NCBI GenBank assembly: GCA_004151065.3
Contig: NWUY0300013822.1
Span: 1-26,017, forward strand
Source of the DNA: Larix sibirica
Lineage: Eukaryota > Streptophyta > Pinopsida > Pinales > Pinaceae
Direction: 5' to 3'
DNA: 26,017 nt
Positions 10,358 to 20,344 of the stretch are shown in pieces; position 1 is the stretch's first letter; each line of letters begins with the position of its first letter. Under the pieces are notes generated by a model. The model was not told where the DNA came from, made no database searches, and saw only the letters and a list, made by a program, of their open reading frames with translations. Made by a program: the position numbers and the translations under genes.

Positions 10358-11966
10358 TGAAGCATCATGCATTCGAAAAAGGCCCACTTATTTCACCAAC
10401 ACAAGTCTTCCTTGTAACAAATTTTTGGTTTCTATTCTCAGTGATTCAGAGTGCAAATTTCCTTAGTTGCTAATCATCAACAAGCATAAGAGGATGGCTT
10501 TGTTTCATAATTAGTAGATTGCTTGCATGATTGCTTTAAATGCCTATAAATATATAAACCTTTGTTCAACAAAGGCACTCCAAATATGTTCCCAAGTTGA
10601 ATCTATTCTCTATCTTATAACATATCCAATGAAATAGTTAGCTAGAAATAAATAAAACTCCAATTCAGATTCTTAATTGAAGGGAAATTCTACTCTTGAG
10701 ATGTGCATACTCAACTACAAAACATTATATGTTTGTATATGTAATGGTGCATTCATACACCATCCCATTCGCAATTTAATCAATTAAGGACATATGCCTT
10801 TGAATACACATCCAAAGCAAGACCCATGAATAAATGCTCCAATTCAAATGGACAATTGGACTCCAAACTTTGTTTATGCCAAAACAACTCCAATTCTTGA
10901 TTATTAGCAATGTGTTTTGTTGTTTGAAAGAGTTTACATAGTGCTTCGTCTCTTTTATAAACATTAATGTATCCCCATATGTATAATTGTAGTGAGCATC
11001 AATGCCCATGGCATTGGAATGAGGGTGAGAAAGAACACTTCTCTGTATTCAAGGTTCAATCCCAATTAGACAATTAGAGAAAGGGAGCAATTGGGTTGTA
11101 AATGCATTTGCAAGGTGCACATAACACTCAGGGGATCGTTTATTTTATACCAACAACTTAAACTTGCAACATATCAAAAATCAACAATACACAGAGTGAC
11201 GGTTTGCACACAACATTCAATCAATACTAAAATTTGGCAATGGGAGTCAAACCCATAGGTTTTGGAAGTGAATTGACAATATAACTCAATGTTGTAGCTA
11301 ATCTAATGAAACAATTGATATGGGGATGAACGTAGGTGACAAACACATGGCCAATGCTATAAGTTGGAGTTGTGGGTGTGTATTAAATTACCAAAATCCA
11401 TACTACAACTTAATCACCAAAAACACAAACCGAATAACTTATAACGGAAATCAATTTGTTGTTCACTACTGAGATAGGCCCATTGAACTAACAACATAAG
11501 AGTAGTGGACGCGTTTACATTTAATAACCAAAACATACCATTCAACCACTAGTAATCAAACACACCATATACACAACAAATTTTTACCCTGGAAACCCGA
11601 ATGGGAAAACCAACATTCGAAGAGGATTTTATTCTTACTTGAGATTATTGCAAATGGTGAGCTATGCATCTCAAATGAGATTTCAATGCTTCTTACTCAC
11701 TAATAGTGTTTGTGGATGCTATGTCTCAGGAACAATCTTTTGCTCATGCATGGAGAGGCTCAATGGCTACTTCATCCCATGATCTTCAAGCAAATTGCCT
11801 CTTTGAGCCCTCTTCTTCTTCTACTACCCTTCTTCCCAAGCTCCAATTCTCCATTTTTGGTTGGATATCCTTTCCATCAAGCAATCATTTTCTTTAATAG
11901 AGCTACCCTAGAGTGTCAACCATCAAGGTGATTCATTTCACCTTCTTGAGGCATTTTGGCCTTTTA

Positions 11967-11981
11967 TCTCCAAGCAAGTTG
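11967..11981. repeat. Target-site duplication, left copy (SINE)
   Basis: TCTCCAAGCAAGTTG is repeated exactly at 12199-12213. It may extend 2 bases into the T run. Confidence 0.9.
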
Positions 11982-12198
11982 TTTTTTTTTGTACACTAGA
12001 CGAATCGACAATGGCACCAGTATCGTACTCGCGTGACATGGGGTCGATTCCGACGGCTACCACTATAACCCCTAGGCGCAACCAACTGGGGCACAACCTT
12101 CACGCATGTTTCATTAAGGTTCGAACCAGTGACTTGCTTAACAACTTGTACGCCTTAATAGAGCAAGCATTAGCCAATCGGCCTACACCCCCGCCCCG
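11982..12198 (-). mobile_element. tRNA-derived SINE, minus orientation
   Basis: The 217-bp insert has exact 15-bp target-site duplications on both sides and is absent from the homologous position of the other LTR (about 14476). On the minus strand it starts CGGGGCGGGGGTG. It then has a box-A-like TAGGCCGATTGG (about 12175-12186) and a perfect box B GGTTCGAACC (plus 12118-12127), and ends in an A run (T9 at 11982-11990). An internal RNA polymerase III promoter, a 3' A-tail and L1-type duplications define a tRNA-derived SINE that relies on a LINE reverse transcriptase. It is GC-rich compared with its host. The plus-strand open frame at 12011-12217 is just its antisense. I cannot name the family. 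Confidence 0.85.
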
Positions 12199-12213
12199 TC
12201 TCCAAGCAAGTTG
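12199..12213. repeat. Target-site duplication, right copy (SINE)
   Basis: Exact copy of 11967-11981, followed by the resumption of LTR sequence (TTGATTTCAAAC, matching 14483 onward). Confidence 0.9.
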
Positions 12214-12287
12214 TTGATTTCAAACTTTGCCGAATTTAAATTTACAAATTTTGGAATGAGTAAATATTTCATGTCTATTTTGGACCA

Positions 12288-12890
12288 CACCTTCCCATTC
12301 ATAGGATTTTGGTCCCAAAAAGTTTCAGCTTGAAGATGTAGTGTGTTGTGTTCTTTTCCAACACACTATGTAATGGATTCTCAACACTTCATTAATTTAA
12401 GGATTACAATGCAAGGGATTTTTCCCATTCTTGAGTGTTCTCACTCATCTTTTGCAATTCTTTAGATAGTTTGTGGTTCTCAAAAACTGTCTTCGTGACC
12501 ATGGGAGAGCAATGGCCAAATATTTACATCTTCGGTATTTCGTACAATCTTCTGATGTTATCGCTACTTCATCTCTAATTCCTATGGATGTTGAAACCAT
12601 TTTTTAATGCATTGCTCCAAATGAGGTCAGACTTATGGTATTGAAGTCTTATTCTCCCATCATTAGAACAGTGCTTTGTTTGTGCTTGCTAACCCGTTTG
12701 CTTGGTCCCCTAAGCGTTGGTGCAATTTGGGTAATGGAAATATCCCTTGGTTGCCCCATTTCAATATTCTACAAGCATGTTGGAGTAATGGCTCATTACC
12801 AACTCCCTTTTTTCAATTGCATTTCCCATTCTCCTCGAATTGATAGAAGCTTATTCCAGGCCACGCATTCAACTTGGGTCTAATACCATA
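12288..12890 (-). other. Interior of the large-LTR element
   Basis: This 603-bp segment lies between the polypurine-like tract and the primer-binding site. It contains an imperfect palindrome near 12340-12370 (GTGTGTTGTG...CCAACACAC). The longest open frame is on the opposite strand (12635-12883) and has no recognised domain. No gag or pol similarity is visible on the element strand. Confidence 0.5.
12876..12888 (-). other. Primer-binding site (initiator tRNA-Met type)
   Basis: Minus strand TGGTATTAGACCC matches the Copia-typical TGGTATCAGAGCC at 11 of 13 positions and sits 2 nt from the LTR start at 12891. Confidence 0.6.
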
Positions 12891-14550
12891 TGATTTGTAA
12901 ACAAACAAATTATAGCCCACTCATTTCACCAACATGGATATTTTACTGAATAAATTTTGGTCTCTATTCTCACAACAATTTTGAGTACAAATCTTCTCAA
13001 CTACTAATCATCAACAAGCACAAGTGGATGACTATGTTTCATATTTAGTACACTACTTGGTTTCTTGCTTGCAATGCCTAATAAATAGATAAACCTATGT
13101 TAAAAAAAGGCAATACAAATTTATCGTTGACCTTGATTTATCCTCTATGTTGTAACATATCTAATGCAAGAGTGAGAAGTAAAAAAAAAGCAAATTCAAA
13201 TTGCCAATTGAAGGGAAATTATGCTCTTAGGGTGTGCTTACTCAACTATAGAACATTCTCTGATTGTATATCTAATGGTGCATTCATACATCTATTCATT
13301 CACAATTTAATCAATTATGGACAGATTCCTTCCAATACACATCCAAAGCAGGACCCAGGAATAAATTATCCAATTCTAATTGCTAATTGGACTCCAAACT
13401 CTGCTTATGCCAGGATTGAGTCTAATTTTGTTGTGTTAATCGTCAACATTGTACTTTTATGTTTGAAAGAGATTACACATTGCTCTCTCTTTAATTCACA
13501 TTCATGTCTCCCCATACCTAGAATTGTAGTGAGGATTAACGCCCATGGCCTTAGATTGAGGGTGAAAGACAATGCTTCCATGTATTAAGGTTTGATCCCA
13601 ATCCATCAATTAGAGAAGGGGGGTGATTGGGTTGTAATATATGTTTGCAAGGCACACACAACAATCATGAATCAATTTCTTATTATACCATTAACTCAAA
13701 CATGCAATGGATCAAAAACTAACAATACACCAAACGATCGCTAGACCCAACATTCAGTCGATGTTAAAATCAAGTAGTGGGAGTCAAACACATAGGTTCG
13801 ACAAGTGAATTTAACAATAAAACTCAATGTTGGTGTTAATCCATCAGGATAATTGAGAGATGGGGCTAAATGTAGGTCACAAACGCTTGGTCGACAGTAG
13901 AAGTTAAGTTGTGGGTGTGTATTAAATTACCAAAACCAATACTAACCCTTAATCAACATAAACACAAATATAATAACTCCTAATGGAAAACAATTTGTTG
14001 TTCATTGTCAAGATGACCATTGAATTAACAACAAAAGAGTAGTGGATGCATTTGCATTTAATAATTAGAATGAAACATTCAATCACCAGGAATTAAAAAA
14101 ACCATATAACCTAGCAACCAAAATGGGAAAAACAATATTAAATGGGGATTTTATTATTGCTTGGGGGATTATTACAAAGAGTGAGTTATGCACTCACAAA
14201 TGAGATTCCAATGCATTCTTATTCACTAACAATATTTGCAGATCTATGGCTTATAGACAATATTCTACTTATGCATGGATAGACTCAATGGCTCCTTCAT
14301 CCCTTGATATTCAAGCATATTGCCTCCTCGACCCCTCTTCTTCCTAATCTTCAATCCTTCATTTTTTGTTGGTTGTCCTTTCCATTAAGCAAGCATTATA
14401 TTTGATAGAGCTGCCCCATAATGCCAACCATCAAGGTGGTTCAGTTCACCTTCTTAAGGCATTTTGGCCTTTTATTCAATTTCAAACTTTTGCCAAAATT
14501 TATTTTTCAAAGTTTAGAATGAGTTAATACTTCAGATCCATTTAATATCA
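12891..14550 (-). repeat. 5' (right) LTR of the large-LTR element
   Basis: 1660 bp, starting TGATTTGTAA and ending AATATCA on the plus strand. It is homologous to 10358-12287. The 163-codon open frame at 13097-13588 lies inside it; its product has no recognised motif and the matching region of the left LTR is not open, so it is not called as a gene. Confidence 0.7.
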
Positions 14551-15340
14551 CTTATGAGTTGGTGTACCTCATCAAAGAGAATGTTGAGTAGAATAAGTCC
14601 TCATAATCATTAAATAAGACTAGAAGCCACACACCAATAACTATGACAAACATCCCACCTCTTAATAAACAATGAATGTTAGACATTCAAAATATATATT
14701 AGAAAAAACTTGTTCAAATTTATGACCATCAAAATCTCACCCCTCTTATCATATCTTACAAAGATTCAATGTCAATTATATATAGCTAGGGTAGTTGAAA
14801 GGATGAATGTTATCTTCTCCACTTGGGTTTAAAAATCACTTGTGACATGTTCACTCTCCGTGAGTCAAATGTTGATTGAGGCTCTTCGTGAGCTAGTTGT
14901 CGATACAACTGGAAAGGTACTAGGATTCTCACTCTCACTTATGAGTTTAAGAGTGGGATGAATTGTAATCCAAGAAAGAAATAAAGATTTGAACTTGGGT
15001 TCACTTAATAAAGCAAAAGATTCATAAATCTTGGCCTAGGAAATATTGAATTTGAAAGCCTCATTTTCAAATCATTGCACAACGTAAGGAGGAGAGGTAA
15101 CCACCACATCGATTAATAATCATTTAAAAATTGATCCCCTTTGAAAAGTATCCACTCCTCCTCAAAGAAGGAATTTCAAAAGGGTCATTCGAAGGGGGAG
15201 GGAGTGAGTATGCATCTTCAATTCCCCCCTTCTAAAATGGTTCACCCCCTTTTGAGAAAGGTAGTCTATACGGGTTTATTGGGAAGAAGGAACATATTTA
15301 CTCTTTGAAACTCCAATGGTGCTTGAAAGGCTCCAACTTT
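14551..15340. other. Non-coding, no recognised feature
   Basis: No coding evidence. 15180-15260 carries purine-rich (GAAGGGGGAGGGAGTGAG) and pyrimidine-rich (AATTCCCCCCTTCT) runs close together. These could be a decayed polypurine tract or a small fold-back, but neither is demonstrable. Confidence 0.35.
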
Positions 15341-16560
15341 TAAAAAGGATCTAATTGACACCAATGGTAGGAGGCCCTCAATGAAAGTACTAATGGGTAT
15401 TTAACTTATTAACCTTGCATGAAGGCTCTAACTTCTGACTTGGTGGGCCCTAGTTTGAATTTGGAGTTTAAGAGGACCTTCAATGCACCTCAACAAAAGA
15501 TCAGATAGTTAGAAGGTCTTCAAATTCTACATCCCTACCATCAAGGCTTTGACCTCGGCCTTGGTGTGACCCGATTAAAGTTTGAAGCATCCATGCCTCA
15601 ATGAAAGAGGACCATACTATTGTTTGGATGAAGAATATCATCGTTTTGTTTGCCGAGGGTTTGACCTCTCAAAGGGTGGGGTCCATTTAGAGCTAAGAGC
15701 ATTATAAGTTGTTTTTATTTTCATGTTCTCTGTGAAGTCTCGACTCGCTAACCATGGTGAAACCTAGAGACAATTTGGGATTCAGAGATCTCTAGTGTTT
15801 TCTTTCCCTTTAATCTCTCTAACCTCCATACTAGTGGAACTCATTCAATGTTTGTAAGTGTGATTGGTCTTCATATTTCATTTCATTCTATGAGTGCTCT
15901 AACCTTTGAATGGGTAGGAATCGTTCAGATTTTTTAGGGTCTTTGACTCTATGAGTTTCCTCTTATTGCGCTTAGTTTTGATTGGGTGAACTTAGATTTT
16001 AAAAGTACAAAGACTCTTCTATTGTTAGTGTTGGCTTGTTGGTTCACCAAAATCAGAGTGTTGTGATCATCCCCACCAAGGTTCAATTAGTGTCTTTAAT
16101 GATGCTCGTGCTTATTGCGTGCTTGTACTTGTGATAGTGGTTAGGCCTCGGTACAAGTTATGGACGACTTTGTCATAAAAAAATACCCATGATTTGTGAC
16201 TCTTAGTTGAAGGACTATAATTTGAATGTTATAAGCACACTACAATATTTTTTAACTCTCCCAGATTGGGGAAGGGTGAACTTTCCACATTAGGATAATT
16301 GAAACCATAAAAAATGAGAGTATTTTTTAATTAAATCCTCTCCAAATTGGTGGAACCCATTAGGTGTTTAGAATTTTGAAGGGTCTTAATTGTTCAAAGG
16401 TAGGATGTTCCTTATCTACTTTATGAATGCTTTAAAGACTTTGATCTCTAGCTTAGTGCGACCGAGTCAAGTTTAACTTTTTGAAGACATTTGAACTTTC
16501 AAAATTTGAGATTGCTCGTACCTCTAGAAGACGTAGAGTCTATTTGAAGTTCAAAGCATC
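15341..16560. repeat. Region of recurring degenerate sequence phrases
   Basis: A phrase of the form CTTTGACCT...TTGGTG(G)GACCC...GTTTGAAG recurs imperfectly, for example at about 15426, 15546, 15660, 15898, 16337, 16440 and 16523, interleaved with CAATGAAAG phrases (15380, 15600). Spacing is irregular (roughly 80-240 bp) and divergence is high. It reads as an ancient, decayed tandem family. No coding frame survives. Confidence 0.35.
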
Positions 16561-16719
16561 CGCATCTTGACATAAAAGAAAGTAAAGAGAAAACATTTTG
16601 ATATGTAATATTCTAAATAACTAAGGCTTGTTAATAGTCCTTCACTCCGTCGGAGACAAATAAAAGGAATAATGGCTTTGATTGCCTAAATCTCCTAAGG
16701 ATTCAAAGGTAGGATTTAA

Positions 16720-16893
16720 TTGTCATGCAAAAGACTATGTATCTTATTACCTACAGTCTTTCATGTTTCCTTCCTCCCATTGTAATTCACTCTCACTTAG
16801 AAAGTTGTCATGCATAAGACTAAGTATCTCGCTACTTTATCTACAGTCTTTCATGTTTCCTTCTTACCGTTGGAATTCAATCTTACTAAAAAA
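16720..16893. repeat. 85-90-bp tandem duplication
   Basis: Copies at 16720-16804 and 16805-16893 share TTGTCATGCA, CTACAGTCTTTCATGTTTCC and GGAATTCA-like ends. The second has a 5-bp insertion. The plus-strand open frame at 16682-16942 arises from this duplication and is not a gene. Confidence 0.8.
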
Positions 16894-16960
16894 TTCTACT
16901 TCACAGGAAAGAGACTCAATCGATACAAGGACTTGCCAATAACATTCTAAGCTTATGCTC

Positions 16961-18006
16961 GCCCTGAATCGTATCGACACATAGTAAATTACACACAAGC
17001 CAACAATATTTATATTATTATGTGCCCTCTCCCATTACTTGGAATTTTTTTGAAAATATCCAAATTTCAGAAACAATTACTAAAATATAAAATATTTGAA
17101 AAAACATGACCATAATACAAGCCAACAATATTATATTATTCTCTACCTTCTATAGATGCTAAAAAAATGTAAAGCATCATATTATTCTCTTTTTTCAATC
17201 AGAAAAATAACTATATTTACTTAAAAATATATGAATGTTTATAGACAGTAGATCGTCCTGGATCCAAAAATGACCATAATTATCGAAAAAACTGACCATT
17301 ACACACTCCGAGGACCCGATGATGATGGAGAGTAAAAAAAAAGCGTCAAGAAGCAACTGAAACCCCGAAAAATGACCAATAACATATGGTCCCAGCACAG
17401 GCCCCAACCTACCCAAATAGTAAATAAAGAATCATATTATTCTCTACCTTCTCAATATGCTTAAACAAATGTAAAACATAAAAAATTCAAGTAAACAAAT
17501 GTAAAACATAAAAAATTCAAGTAAACAAATGTAAAACATAAAAAAATAAAGTAACCATTCACTAAAGATATTAAACACTACCATCATTATGACCACCAAT
17601 TAGACCACTCGACAAAGAAAAATTAGCACTATAAAACACATTATCTTTTTTCTCAGCACTTATATCATTACAAACAAAGAAGAGATAAAAGTAATATGAG
17701 ATAGTGTTGTTAAAAATATGTTATTAGGATTTTGTTTTAACTTTATTTATCAAAAAGTGAAAGATCATATAGACATGTTAATAATTTAGCTCAAAAAAAA
17801 CAAATCTTGAATATATCACCAAAATAAATATATAAATTATTTTCACTAAAATAAATATATCACAATCTCCATCGTTAAAGCTATGAAAGTGGAATATAGG
17901 TGTGTCATAATGAGAGGTTATGAGCAAAGCATTTGTAAAGCAAAATGTCATTATAAGGTCACCTTTTAAAGCTTTATTGAAAAGCAAAAGATACATCTTT
18001 TGCATA
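16961..18006. other. AT-rich non-coding stretch with small repeats
   Basis: CAAGCCAACAATATT occurs at 16997 and 17119. CATATTATTCTCTACCTTCT occurs near 17131 (as ATATTATTCTCTACCTTCT) and at 17433. The minus-strand open frames at 17195-17416 and 17778-18005 have no recognisable product. Confidence 0.4.
17461..17550. repeat. 30-bp tandem repeat, three copies
   Basis: The unit GTAAACAAATGTAAAACATA plus AAAAATTCAA occurs at 17461, 17491 and 17521. The first two copies are near-identical and the last decays at its 3' end. A related single copy lies near 17159. Adjacent copies without spacers make this a minisatellite, not a CRISPR. Confidence 0.9.
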
Positions 18007-18077
18007 GCTTTATATAGAAGTCATATTTTATTTAATTTGCAGTGCTTTATATTGAAGTCATAATTTATTTAATTTCT
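18007..18077. repeat. 37-bp tandem duplication
   Basis: GCTTTATATAGAAGTCATA and GCTTTATATTGAAGTCATA head two adjacent copies (18007-18043 and 18044-18077), each ending TTATTTAATTT. Confidence 0.8.
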
Positions 18078-18149
18078 TATTTCCTTAGCCACAAGGACTA
18101 TTGACTTAGCGTGTAATACTTGCATGCATGAAATATTTAAAATAATGTG

Positions 18150-18301
18150 TTAAATACTCAATCTAAGTACAAAGGTGGGATAATGTTTTACATTATAATG
18201 GCAACTATTGTGTTCAATTAAATTAAAATTTAATGGTTAAATACTCAAATCTTTATAGGTGATATAATGTTTTATATTAAAAATGGCAACTTTTGTATTC
18301 A
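18150..18301. repeat. Direct repeat pair, about 66 bp
   Basis: 18150-18216 and 18237-18301 share TTAAATACTCAA, ATAATGTTTTA and AATGGCAACT, with 20 bp between them. Confidence 0.7.
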
Positions 18302-18396
18302 CATGGTTATGATGACTTTCGTTGGAAGCAAAATCACATGCTTGGAGGAATTAAATAGTTAAGATTGTGGGTGGAGTTGGAGGATGAGGACAAGGA

Positions 18397-18436
18397 TGAC
18401 TTAGTTAGGGTGAGGGTGACTTAGTTAGGGTGAGGG
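18397..18436. repeat. Perfect 20-bp tandem duplication
   Basis: TGACTTAGTTAGGGTGAGGG occurs twice in a row without a mismatch. It contains the plant-telomere-like heptamer core TTAGGG, but not the TTTAGGG repeat itself. Confidence 0.9.
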
Positions 18437-18464
18437 TGGAGGTAAATATTTTAATAATATTTTA

Positions 18465-19440
18465 TATAGGTATATTTTGAATCACGCATGGAAGAATGTG
18501 TTGTGACCTATTAAAATAGTTTATTACATAAACAAATAGAGATAACTTTTCACATATTTATTCACAATATTAGTTTGCTCATCAAATTGGGGATGGTAGG
18601 AGGATCTATCCACTAGTTGAGTATTCAAATAAGAAAATAAGTCCAATCAAAATTTTCAAGTGAAAAATAGATCTTTACCACTTATAATAATCTTGGGGTT
18701 TCTATGTAGCTTATGAATTATTTTCATAAGTGTTGCAATTATTGTATTTGCTTTAAAATGATGATAAAGTGGGCAAAAAATGGGCATACTTTATGGGATG
18801 ATCCACCATCGTCATGATGACGTTCTTCTGTTAGACTTTGGTAGATGTGTGTTAAAATCCATTGAGACCTCTTCCCAATGTTAATTTGGTATGGTTAATA
18901 GTCTTAGAAGATCCATGGTCTTTGTCATCTCTCCCTTGTTTTATTGGCAAACCAAACACTCCACCACAAATTTTTGAACAATAGTTTCAAGACCTTCCCA
19001 AAAAATATTTTTGATCTCAGGATGAGTTTTCAAAAATCCCGAGTGTTCCCTTATTGAATTGTGCATTTTTGAAGAGATCTTATGTTTAAATTAGGAATTC
19101 TTACTTAAATATAGGTGATCCTTATACAAAAGTAAAGCATTCTTCCACACAAATTTATCCAATGGATTAGGGTGGTGTTGTAGTTATTGAATGAATTGCC
19201 CAACATTTTGCTCCTGTTACCATTCTATCCTTTCTTCTTCCACCCAATCGATGTGTAGAATAGATATAAGACAAAGTAAAGTCTTAGTATCTTCTTATTT
19301 CCTTGAAAATGCATGCACCATTGTTATACCATATTTGATCCCTTGAGGTATAGAAAGTTGTTTTGCAACCCATCACTGTGCTTTTGGTGATTTGCACCAA
19401 CACTTCTAAGAAATATTTAATGCTTAATCGCAAGTTGTAT
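18465..19440 (-). pseudogene. Ty3/gypsy pol fragment: RNase H end, integrase zinc finger and core
   Basis: Minus-strand frames can be followed in order. IKYFLEVLVQ is RNase H (about 19420). GIKYGITMVHAFSRK corresponds to the VADALSRK linker (about 19320). Then come ALLLYKDHLYL (about 19130), HSGFLKTHPEIKNIFW (about 19040), ECLVCQ of the integrase zinc finger (about 18950), HWEEVSMDFNTHLPK with the first catalytic Asp (about 18860), HKLHRNPKIIISGKD with the second Asp (about 18690) and SSYHPQFDEQTNIVNK (about 18590). The catalytic Glu of the usual GQTE motif is Asn here. Several in-frame stops and at least two frameshifts (near 19385 and 18760) show it is dead. Reverse transcriptase, protease and a chromodomain were not found, so both ends are truncated. 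The motif style suggests the chromovirus side of Ty3/gypsy. Confidence 0.85.
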
Positions 19441-20038
19441 TCCAATAACTAGTGGTCTACAACAAGTTGTCCTTTATCAACTTGCAGTTGACTGTAGGTT
19501 GTCCTTTGGAAACCAGTGGTCACCTACAAAATGTCTCAGAAAATATCAAATGTGTGCATAATGCATGACCATGAGCAGGATTTGGGGATGCTACACACTA
19601 GTTTTTCCCTAATCCCTTATCCCAACCTATTCTAACTTCTTTTGCACCATATAAAATGAAGCATTAGAGTTGGGAAATGGTTACCCCAAGTGCCATGACC
19701 ACGAAGTATTTATTCTTTTAGGAAAACACAAGAGGCATGTGTTGAGAAGCCCTATTGTCACAAATTCCCACATCCCTATCTTGTTGGAAGCCTTCTTCCA
19801 AATATACAGTCCTTTCTCCAAGGAGTTTGGAGTTCCTTGTTGGGCTTGTCTCTTATTCATAAGAATTGCTAGTTGTTAAAGAATAAGGGTGATCTAGTAC
19901 ATGGCTAGAATTTGAGAACTGCCATCTTGGCTGAAGGAAGCACTAACTCACATACTAAGGTGTTGGTTGTTGTATTTTTCATCAAACTAATAATAAACTT
20001 GGTTAAGCTATTCATTGATCATACACGGAGAATCTTTG
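19441..20038. other. Non-coding; possible LTR edge
   Basis: On the minus strand, TGTAGCATCCCCAAATCCTG begins at 19598, a sequence that resembles gypsy LTR starts, but no partner copy is present. Between 19450 and 19520 the phrase GTTGTCCTTT...CCAGTGGTC recurs imperfectly. No gene is supported; the open frame at 19670-19879 has no motif. Confidence 0.3.
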
Positions 20039-20344
20039 TCAAGTTGGAGGAAATCTACATTGTTTAGTGGATTGTCTCGACGTTCCAGGCCTCTAAGTCA
20101 GGCCCATCTTCAGGAGAAGAAAAGTCTCAAGGTTACAGAAAGAGAATAACAATCATAAATATGCATTGATATTGCTCATTTTTACCTATACGTTGACCTT
20201 AAAATGAGCAATATCAATGCATATTTATGACTGCTATTCTCTCTCCATAACCTTGAGACATTTATTCTCCTGAAGATGGGCCTGACTTAGAGGCTTGAAA
20301 CGTCGAGACAATCCACTGAACAACACAACTTTCCTCCAACTTGA
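20039..20344. mobile_element. Long fold-back element with hammerhead-like core; possible Penelope-like terminal repeat
   Basis: The left arm (20039-20184) and right arm (20200-20344) are reverse complements at about 90% (some 15 mismatches, mostly transitions) around a 15-nt loop. The outer ends pair as TCAAGTTGGAGGAAA / TTTCCTCCAACTTGA. In the right arm, CTGAAGA (20270) is followed by GGGCCT-GACTTAG-AGGCTT, which can form a 6-bp stem counting G-U pairs, and then GAAAC (20297) and GTC (20302). This is the order of a hammerhead core (CUGANGA, stem II, GAAA). The opposite arm carries GGAAC instead. Penelope-like retroelements are known to carry such motifs in terminal repeats and are reported in conifers. 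An extra U before stem II and the lack of room for stem III weaken the call. No reverse transcriptase is nearby, and a fold-back MITE is the alternative. Confidence 0.6.

Larger units (their letters stand above)
10358..12287 (-). repeat. 3' (left) LTR of the large-LTR element, SINE-interrupted
   Basis: About 1.7 kb once the 232-bp SINE insertion is discounted. A TATA-like run (minus TATATATTTATAGGC, plus 10542-10557) has its counterpart in the right LTR near 13076-13092. The minus-strand open frame at 10776-11009 lies inside the LTR and has no counterpart in the other copy. Confidence 0.7.
10358..14550 (-). mobile_element. Non-autonomous LTR element with very large LTRs and a ~600-bp interior (Copia-type primer site)
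   Basis: Left LTR 10358-12287 (with a nested SINE) and right LTR 12891-14550 are collinear over their full length. Both ends align base for base: 32 bp before GCCCACT at the left and 30 bp from GAG to the terminal CA at the right. Next to the right LTR, with a 2-nt spacer, the minus strand reads TGGTATTAGACCC, resembling the initiator-Met tRNA complement TGGTATCAGAGCC. A purine-rich stretch (minus GAATGGGAAGGTG, plus 12288-12300) abuts the left LTR. So this is a minus-orientation element whose interior (12288-12890) has no gag or pol. Flanking pentamers (GAGGG, CTTAT) do not match, consistent with age or rearrangement. It is best described as a LARD/TRIM-like derivative, probably Copia-mobilised. 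Confidence 0.7.

Noticed and set aside
12011-12217. Plus-strand 68-codon open frame with normal-looking composition
   Set aside because: It is the antisense of the SINE and runs into its target-site duplication.
13097-13588. 163-codon plus-strand open frame
   Set aside because: It lies wholly inside one LTR, the homologous part of the other LTR is not open, and the product has no recognisable domain.
10353-14555. Target-site duplication for the large-LTR element
   Set aside because: The flanking pentamers GAGGG and CTTAT do not match in either orientation.
16682-16942. 86-codon open frame with an internally repeated peptide
   Set aside because: The repetition comes from a tandem DNA duplication, and the two copies differ by a non-coding-like 5-bp insertion.
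17461-17550. Three regular 30-bp repeats resembling a CRISPR array
   Set aside because: The copies are directly adjacent with no spacers, and the context is a plant repeat landscape; it is a minisatellite.
18397-18436. Telomere-like TTAGGG units
   Set aside because: Only two TTAGGG hexamers occur, inside a 20-bp duplication, not as TTTAGGG tandem arrays.
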